Source of the DNA: Crocinitomicaceae bacterium
GTDB taxonomy: Bacteria; Bacteroidota; Bacteroidia; Flavobacteriales_D; Crocinitomicaceae
Assembly: GCA_024639405.1 (NCBI GenBank)
Contig: JAHEIL010000001.1
Span: 124,001 to 188,000, forward strand
Reading direction: 5' to 3'
Length of the DNA stretch: 64,000 nucleotides
Made by a program: the position numbers and the translations under genes. Shown in pieces: positions 59,658 through 64,000 of the stretch (the stretch's first letter is position 1; the number at the start of each line of letters is the position of its first letter). Below the pieces are notes generated by a model. The model had not been told where the DNA came from and made no database searches. It was given only the letters and a program-made list of their open reading frames with translations.

Positions 59658-61072
59658 TATTTATAGTTCAACTTTTTGATGCTAAAAAATACTTGTTCGA
59701 TTGTTTTATATTGACCATTTGGAGTTGGAGTAAGCGCAGGTGCAGCTACAATATATCCATATGGATCAATTAAAACATACGATGGATATTGCGAAATTTT
59801 GTAATTTAACAACATTCTATGGTTGGAAGCAACTGCGAATTTATCCCAAACAATTAATTTCAATTTTGTTTCTTTAACATCTTTTGAATATTCTTTTTCA
59901 GGATAAATTGTTATAAAATTTACGTGTTCTTTGTATGCTTCGTATAATTTGAATAATGGTTCTAATTCGATTAAACTAGCTGCACTTTCAGGATTGAAAA
60001 AGTGAATATACGTGTATTTCTTTTTGTAATCGTTGAGTGTTTTCTGCTCATTATTTGCATTTTTCAATACAAAATCTGGTGCCTTTCCTCCGCTTACTAA
60101 TTCTGTTAAACGAGCTATTAAATTTTTAGCAATGATTCCGTTTGATTTGAATAAAGGTGAATTGGCAACGCTATCTAGCACTGTTAATATATTTGTTTGT
60201 GGTAAATCGCTCGAGTAAAATTCTTCCGCCAAACATTTGACCATTATTATTTCTCTTAAACGAATGTTTTTCAAGGTAAATTCATTACCCAACGCACGCA
60301 TGATTAAAGTCGGGCTACTTTTCAACAAGCCGAGATAAACGCGGTTGTTCACTTCCATCGAAAAACGAGGCATCATTTTTTCGTAGAATGTTGTAATATA
60401 ATTCATGTATGCATCATTGCGGTATGCAACAGGTTCGTTTTTTATGTAAAAATCAAATTTCTCGTAGCGATTTCTTTGAACAGCAAATTGAATATTGTCT
60501 AAGCCAGCAATGGTAAATTTAACGTACGTTTTAAAAAAAACCGACGTATCTTTTTGATAATACGTTGAAACAAGTTGTTTGAAAGCATCTATTTTTTTAG
60601 AAAATTCAACGGGTTTAATGTTCTTCAAATAATAATATTCTCCAATGTATTCATCTTGCCAACGTTGAAATTGCAATATTTTGTAATTAATATCGGTTGA
60701 ATCAAGGTTTAAAAATGTTAATTCGATTTTATTCCCATTCGGATTGTATGGATTGTAATCATCTTTTTCAGGAATAAAAAGTTCGTAATTTCCAGAAGGT
60801 TGGATGTATAAAAAACTTTTATTTTGTTGCGCTTTCAAACTCACTTTTTGCATTTCAGTGCACGCAAACGTTAATTTAAAAGTACTGTCTTTTTGAACCG
60901 TAGTAGAAACAATGGGCGATTCAATTAAGCTTAAATAATCCTCAATTTGGTTGATTTCAATTTGCTTACCAACGTAAGAAGGAGCATAACCAGAAATGGT
61001 AACAGTTGACTGAGCAAGAGCAACAGAATGAACGGCAAAAAACAAGATTACAAAACTGATTATTTTTCGCAT
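59654..61072 (-). CDS. Thioredoxin-fold periplasmic protein lacking redox cysteines
   Basis: 472 residues with a signal peptide (1-20, cleavage near ALAQS). The first 330 residues include a DUF4369-like beta domain (STVTISGYAPSYVGKQIEIN) and helical linker. Residues about 335-472 are a TlpA/AhpC-like thioredoxin fold: GGKAPDFVLKNANNEQKTLN, then YTYIHFFNPESAASLIELEP where a WCxxC would be, and the cis-Pro loop ISQYPSYVLIDPYG. The two catalytic cysteines are replaced by NPESAAS, so disulphide exchange is not expected. It is last in a leftward operon, 14 nt after coaD. Confidence 0.83.
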   Translation of the reverse strand: MRKIISFVILFFAVHSVALAQSTVTISGYAPSYVGKQIEINQIEDYLSLIESPIVSTTVQKDSTFKLTFACTEMQKVSLKAQQNKSFLYIQPSGNYELFIPEKDDYNPYNPNGNKIELTFLNLDSTDINYKILQFQRWQDEYIGEYYYLKNIKPVEFSKKIDAFKQLVSTYYQKDTSVFFKTYVKFTIAGLDNIQFAVQRNRYEKFDFYIKNEPVAYRNDAYMNYITTFYEKMMPRFSMEVNNRVYLGLLKSSPTLIMRALGNEFTLKNIRLREIIMVKCLAEEFYSSDLPQTNILTVLDSVANSPLFKSNGIIAKNLIARLTELVSGGKAPDFVLKNANNEQKTLNDYKKKYTYIHFFNPESAASLIELEPLFKLYEAYKEHVNFITIYPEKEYSKDVKETKLKLIVWDKFAVASNHRMLLNYKISQYPSYVLIDPYGYIVAAPALTPTPNGQYKTIEQVFFSIKKLNYKY

Positions 61073-61086
61073 ATTAACGAGGTAAT

Positions 61087-61548
61087 TTAAGCTTCTAATA
61101 AGTGACTATTCGAAACAAACGCAGAAATTGCACCTTTATTGTTATAGATTTCACGAACGATGGTTGCATTAATAGCTGCAAACTCTTGGTTAGTCAAAAA
61201 GAATACGGTTTCTATACCACTAAGCGTATTGTTCATGTGAGCGATGGAACGTTCGTAACCAAAATCTTTTGAATCTCTCAATCCTCTTACAATGTGCTTC
61301 GCTCCTACTTCTTTACACAAATCAACTGTTAACGAATTGAATGTTACAATTTTAATTGCTTCACCGTTAACAAATAACGATTGTATGTGTTGTTTTCTTT
61401 TCTCTAACTCAAACACACTTTTTTTAGTAGAGTTTACTCCAATTGCAATAACAATTTCATCAAAAACATGGAGTGCTTTTTGAACAACGGCTTCGTGTCC
61501 TTTGGTGAATGGATCAAATGAACCTGGGAAAACAGCTATTTTTTTCAT
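61087..61548 (-). CDS. coaD: Phosphopantetheine adenylyltransferase
   Basis: 153 residues. The nucleotidyltransferase HIGH-like motif is in VFPGSFDPFTKGHEAVVQKA, and KHIVRGLRDSKDFGYERSIA carries the RGxRD/phosphate-binding block. It makes dephospho-CoA from 4'-phosphopantetheine and ATP, the fourth step of CoA synthesis. The neighbour order DUF3822-rsmD-coaD is one I have seen in other Bacteroidota. Confidence 0.96.
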   Translation of the reverse strand: MKKIAVFPGSFDPFTKGHEAVVQKALHVFDEIVIAIGVNSTKKSVFELEKRKQHIQSLFVNGEAIKIVTFNSLTVDLCKEVGAKHIVRGLRDSKDFGYERSIAHMNNTLSGIETVFFLTNQEFAAINATIVREIYNNKGAISAFVSNSHLLEA

Positions 61549-61556
61549 TTCAGTGA

Positions 61557-62099
61557 TTAATTTTCAGTTCTAAAAAAGCTAAAGTACACATTTCCATACG
61601 TTCTAACCAATTCAAAATGTGGCTCTTCTGTTAGTTTTGTATGTCGGCCATGTTCAATAATTAGCAGGCCTCCATCCTTTAACAACTTACGTTCAAAAAC
61701 AATTTCGGCGATTTCTTTGTGAAATTTGTATTCATATGGCGGATCTGCAAAAATCAAATCAAACGTACGGTCTGTTTTTTTCAAATACAGCAATATATCC
61801 GATTTAATCGTTTCTAAATTATCTGTTATTTTAAATTCTACTGCGTTTTTATGAATGTACTTTAAGCAGTTTGAATTCATATCTACAGCCGTCACAACTC
61901 CTGCTTCTCGCGACAAAAATTCAAACGAAATATTGCCAGTTCCTGCACATAAATCTAAGATTTCCAAGTCATACATGGCCATTTGATGGTCCAGTACATT
62001 AAATAAACCTTCTTTTGCAAAATCAGTCGTTGGTCGCGAAGGAAAGCTTTTTGGTATTGAAAATCTTCTTGCTTTTAAAAAGCCACTTATTATACGCAC
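61557..62099 (-). CDS. rsmD: 16S rRNA m2G966 methyltransferase RsmD
   Basis: 180 residues. MRIISGFLKARRFSIPKSFP and SRPTTDFAKEGLFNVLDHQ at the start, SAM motif ILDLCAGTGNISFEFLSREA and catalytic FADPPYEYKFH (DPPY) are those of RsmD. It methylates G966 of 16S rRNA. It lies 8 nt before coaD and its first 10 nt overlap the DUF3822 gene upstream. Confidence 0.95.
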   Translation of the reverse strand: MRIISGFLKARRFSIPKSFPSRPTTDFAKEGLFNVLDHQMAMYDLEILDLCAGTGNISFEFLSREAGVVTAVDMNSNCLKYIHKNAVEFKITDNLETIKSDILLYLKKTDRTFDLIFADPPYEYKFHKEIAEIVFERKLLKDGGLLIIEHGRHTKLTEEPHFELVRTYGNVYFSFFRTEN

Positions 62100-62851
62100 A
62101 GTTGTTGAGAATTGGTTAAAAATTCGTGATCAATTACTATTTTGCAATTTTTTAAATCGGAGAATTTGGCTAATTTTTCAACAAATTCCGTCAATTGTTC
62201 TTCTTTACTTCCAACGCCATTGCACACTTTGATTTCTTTTAATGAAGTTACCAATTCTTTTTGTTGCAAGGCATGCATTAAATGGTAAATCATATCATCA
62301 ACTTCAGTAAATGAAAATGTCGCATAAAATTCCAATTTATTTTCTTTAACTATAGTCACTACTAGTCGATCTGAATAAACAACCAACGTTGCTTTTGGTG
62401 GAAAAGTACTTGCATTAAAAACACCTCTCAGTAAATGTGAACCATCGTGTTGAATGATGCTTCTTGGGAATTTGATGACAAAAAATGATTTAACCCATAA
62501 AGGAATTTCATAAATATTAACCAAATTCAATTCAGGGATTCGATTGTAATCAATATGATTGACATCAATTTGTTCTCCGTAGCACAATTTAAAAATTGCA
62601 GCAGAGTTCGTTTCACCAAAAATATTACTTGGCATCAAGGTCGATCTAAAACTTGACCAACCAATTGTATATTCTTCAAACGATTGATTTTTAAAACCGC
62701 TTTCTTCTAAAAAATTCTCCAACTGAGCTTTGTAGCTGTGGTCGATTTTATCTTTAAAAAAGAAAGTATGCACTTCATTAGCAACTTCGCCAATTGCTGT
62801 AAATCGAACAGCTACCTCTGATAATTCTATGGCTAAATGTTTCAAAATCAA
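62090..62851 (-). CDS. DUF3822 family protein
   Basis: 253 residues, no signal peptide. It has the two-lobed ASKHA-like (actin-fold) pattern of DUF3822, without a clear phosphate loop: ALVVYSDRLVVTIVKENKLE is not present, but TLVVYSDRLVVTIVKENKL and FYATFSFTEVDDMIYHLMHA are similar blocks, and IGWSSFRSTLMPSNIF is near residue 65. The family occurs beside rsmD and coaD in Bacteroidota and has no known activity. Overlaps rsmD by 10 nt and follows the transporter gene after a single base. Confidence 0.85.
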   Translation of the reverse strand: MILKHLAIELSEVAVRFTAIGEVANEVHTFFFKDKIDHSYKAQLENFLEESGFKNQSFEEYTIGWSSFRSTLMPSNIFGETNSAAIFKLCYGEQIDVNHIDYNRIPELNLVNIYEIPLWVKSFFVIKFPRSIIQHDGSHLLRGVFNASTFPPKATLVVYSDRLVVTIVKENKLEFYATFSFTEVDDMIYHLMHALQQKELVTSLKEIKVCNGVGSKEEQLTEFVEKLAKFSDLKNCKIVIDHEFLTNSQQLCV

Positions 62852-62852
62852 A

Positions 62853-64000
62853 CTATTTATTTGTTATTGCTGGTTGTGACTCTTCTTTTGGCACTCTAAA
62901 CAAAAGGATTAAACCAATTAAAAAGAATGCAACTAAAGCAATAACTGAGGTTCTAATATCTGCAATGGATTCAATAATTCCAAATGAAAAAGTACCGATT
63001 GCTAAACCAATTTTCTCACTCACATCAAAGAACGAGAAATACGATGTATTGTCTTCTGTTTCAGGTAACATTTTAGAATAGGTTGATCTTGCTAGTGCTT
63101 GAATCCCTCCCATTACTAAACCAACAATTGCAGCAGCAATGTAGAATTGCCATGGTTTGTACACGACGAAATAGACAAAAACACACAAGAAAATCCAAAT
63201 GGAAATGGCAATTGCGAGTGCTTTGATGTTGCCAATTTTTGAAGAAATTTTAGAAAATAAAAAAGACCCACCAATTCCTAAAAATTGGATGATTAATATA
63301 CTTACAATCAAATCTTTTGTTTGAATACCAATAATTTCTTTGTTTGCAAACGCTGTTGCCATGATCATAACGGTTTGAACAGCCATGTTAAACATGAAAT
63401 AACTTGCTAAAAATCGTTTCAAACGGATGCGAGTTTTAATATCTTTCCAAACCAAAGCCAATTCATTGAAACCACTTTTGATAATGCCTTCTTTATGGAT
63501 TTGTTTAGCTGCAATTTTAGGCAATTTGTTGAATGTGTAAAAAGCAAATAGAATCCACCAAGCTCCGACCATAGGAAAAGCAAATTTAATCGGCATTAAT
63601 TTTGTAAATTGTGTTAAAACTAAAATAACAATTAACAATAAAGAACTTCCCAAATAACCCATTGAGAATCCTTTGGCACTGATTGCATCGTGTTGAGATG
63701 ATTCTGCAATTTCAGGTAAATACGAGTTGTAATACACCAAACTTCCCCAGTAGCCAATACTTGCAAAAAACAACGGTAAAATTGTTAAACCTATTTTAAA
63801 AGGAGTAAACTCAAACCCTCCATTATCTGGGTGAAAGAAAAACAACAAACCACTCGAGATGGCTCCTAAAAAACAAAAGAATTGAAGAAAGCTTTTTTTT
63901 TGTCCAGATGAATCAGCTATTCCAGATAAAAGAGGCGTAACTAATGCAACTGCTAAATAAGACAACGAAACTAAATATGCATAGAATTCTGTGTTTTTAA
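62853..64000 (-). CDS. MFS transporter, UMF1/Atg22-like, N-terminus cut by window edge
   Basis: At least 381 residues. The frame is open to the right edge; a TTG at 63965 is not the start, because the sequence upstream (KNTEFYAYLVSLSYLAVALV) continues the family pattern. GIADSSGQKKSFLQFF is the cytoplasmic loop A motif, GGIQALARSTYSKMLPETED is the corresponding loop of the second half, and ten or more hydrophobic helices are visible. UMF1/Atg22-like MFS permeases are uncharacterised in bacteria. It heads the part of the operon visible here (DUF3822, rsmD, coaD, thioredoxin-fold gene). Confidence 0.88.
   Translation of the reverse strand, partial: KNTEFYAYLVSLSYLAVALVTPLLSGIADSSGQKKSFLQFFCFLGAISSGLLFFFHPDNGGFEFTPFKIGLTILPLFFASIGYWGSLVYYNSYLPEIAESSQHDAISAKGFSMGYLGSSLLLIVILVLTQFTKLMPIKFAFPMVGAWWILFAFYTFNKLPKIAAKQIHKEGIIKSGFNELALVWKDIKTRIRLKRFLASYFMFNMAVQTVMIMATAFANKEIIGIQTKDLIVSILIIQFLGIGGSFLFSKISSKIGNIKALAIAISIWIFLCVFVYFVVYKPWQFYIAAAIVGLVMGGIQALARSTYSKMLPETEDNTSYFSFFDVSEKIGLAIGTFSFGIIESIADIRTSVIALVAFFLIGLILLFRVPKEESQPAITNK

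Overview
The window is a low-GC (roughly one third G+C by eye) chromosomal stretch from a member of the Bacteroidota, most likely Flavobacteriales; a Crocinitomicaceae/Fluviicola-like organism is my guess. The signs are a T9SS C-terminal sorting domain on a secreted subtilase, a PorT homologue, a type III glutamine synthetase, families typical of the phylum (DUF4924, DUF4301, DUF5606, DUF3822, DUF5723), no Shine-Dalgarno signals, and exact copies of the phylum's -7 promoter element TAnnTTTG just upstream of many starts. I see no rRNA, tRNA, insertion sequence, prophage or CRISPR array.

Layout. 1-9.2 kb: a lipoprotein cut by the left edge, a thiolase, an FAD oxidase, an envelope group (OmpH-like lipoprotein), a Hanks-type kinase overlapping an outer-membrane protein, Tag glycosylase, a FrnE-type DsbA protein and PaaY. 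9.24-9.57 kb is a gene-free block of palindromic repeats. 9.6-12.5 kb: pyruvate dehydrogenase E2 and E1-alpha behind a promoter with a perfect palindrome, and cytidine deaminase. 12.5-18.7 kb: a surface lipoprotein with a DUF5723/TSP3/OmpA protein, then mtaB and an FkbM methyltransferase. 18.7-23.9 kb: one tight leftward operon (aminotransferase, heptose-type kinase, UbiE/MenG, PorT, FAD protein). 24-25.8 kb: a two-gene acyltransferase pair resembling bacterial aminolipid synthases. 25.8-31.2 kb: DUF4301, a methyltransferase, a secreted protein/ECF sigma/anti-sigma operon and a LuxR-type regulator. 31.3-35.4 kb: glutamine synthetase III and dnaX, the latter broken into two frames at a ten-A slippery run.

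35.5-42.3 kb is the most variable part: an octanucleotide tandem repeat, an HhH/beta-barrel protein with a PorV-like partner, an endonuclease III without iron-sulphur cysteines, an AT-rich pair of unknown genes, a DUF4160/DUF2442-HTH toxin-antitoxin-like pair with its own promoter and palindrome, and a candidate structured small RNA ending in a UUCG-capped terminator. 42.3-52.5 kb is housekeeping: lgt, trhO, a Nudix hydrolase, a ZIP transporter, ndk, pepT-holA-rsmE, a DUF4159 protein, a sialate O-acetylesterase and an Fsa-type aldolase. 52.5-57.2 kb holds two divergent subtilases. 57.3-64 kb has a DUF5606 protein, an M3 peptidase and a leftward operon (MFS transporter cut by the right edge, DUF3822, rsmD, coaD, a thioredoxin-fold protein without its cysteines).

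No large undescribed system stands out. The observations most worth following are the dnaX frameshift, the structured RNA candidate near 42.2 kb, the toxin-antitoxin-like pair with its operator, the palindrome in front of pdhA and the split aminolipid acyltransferase pair.
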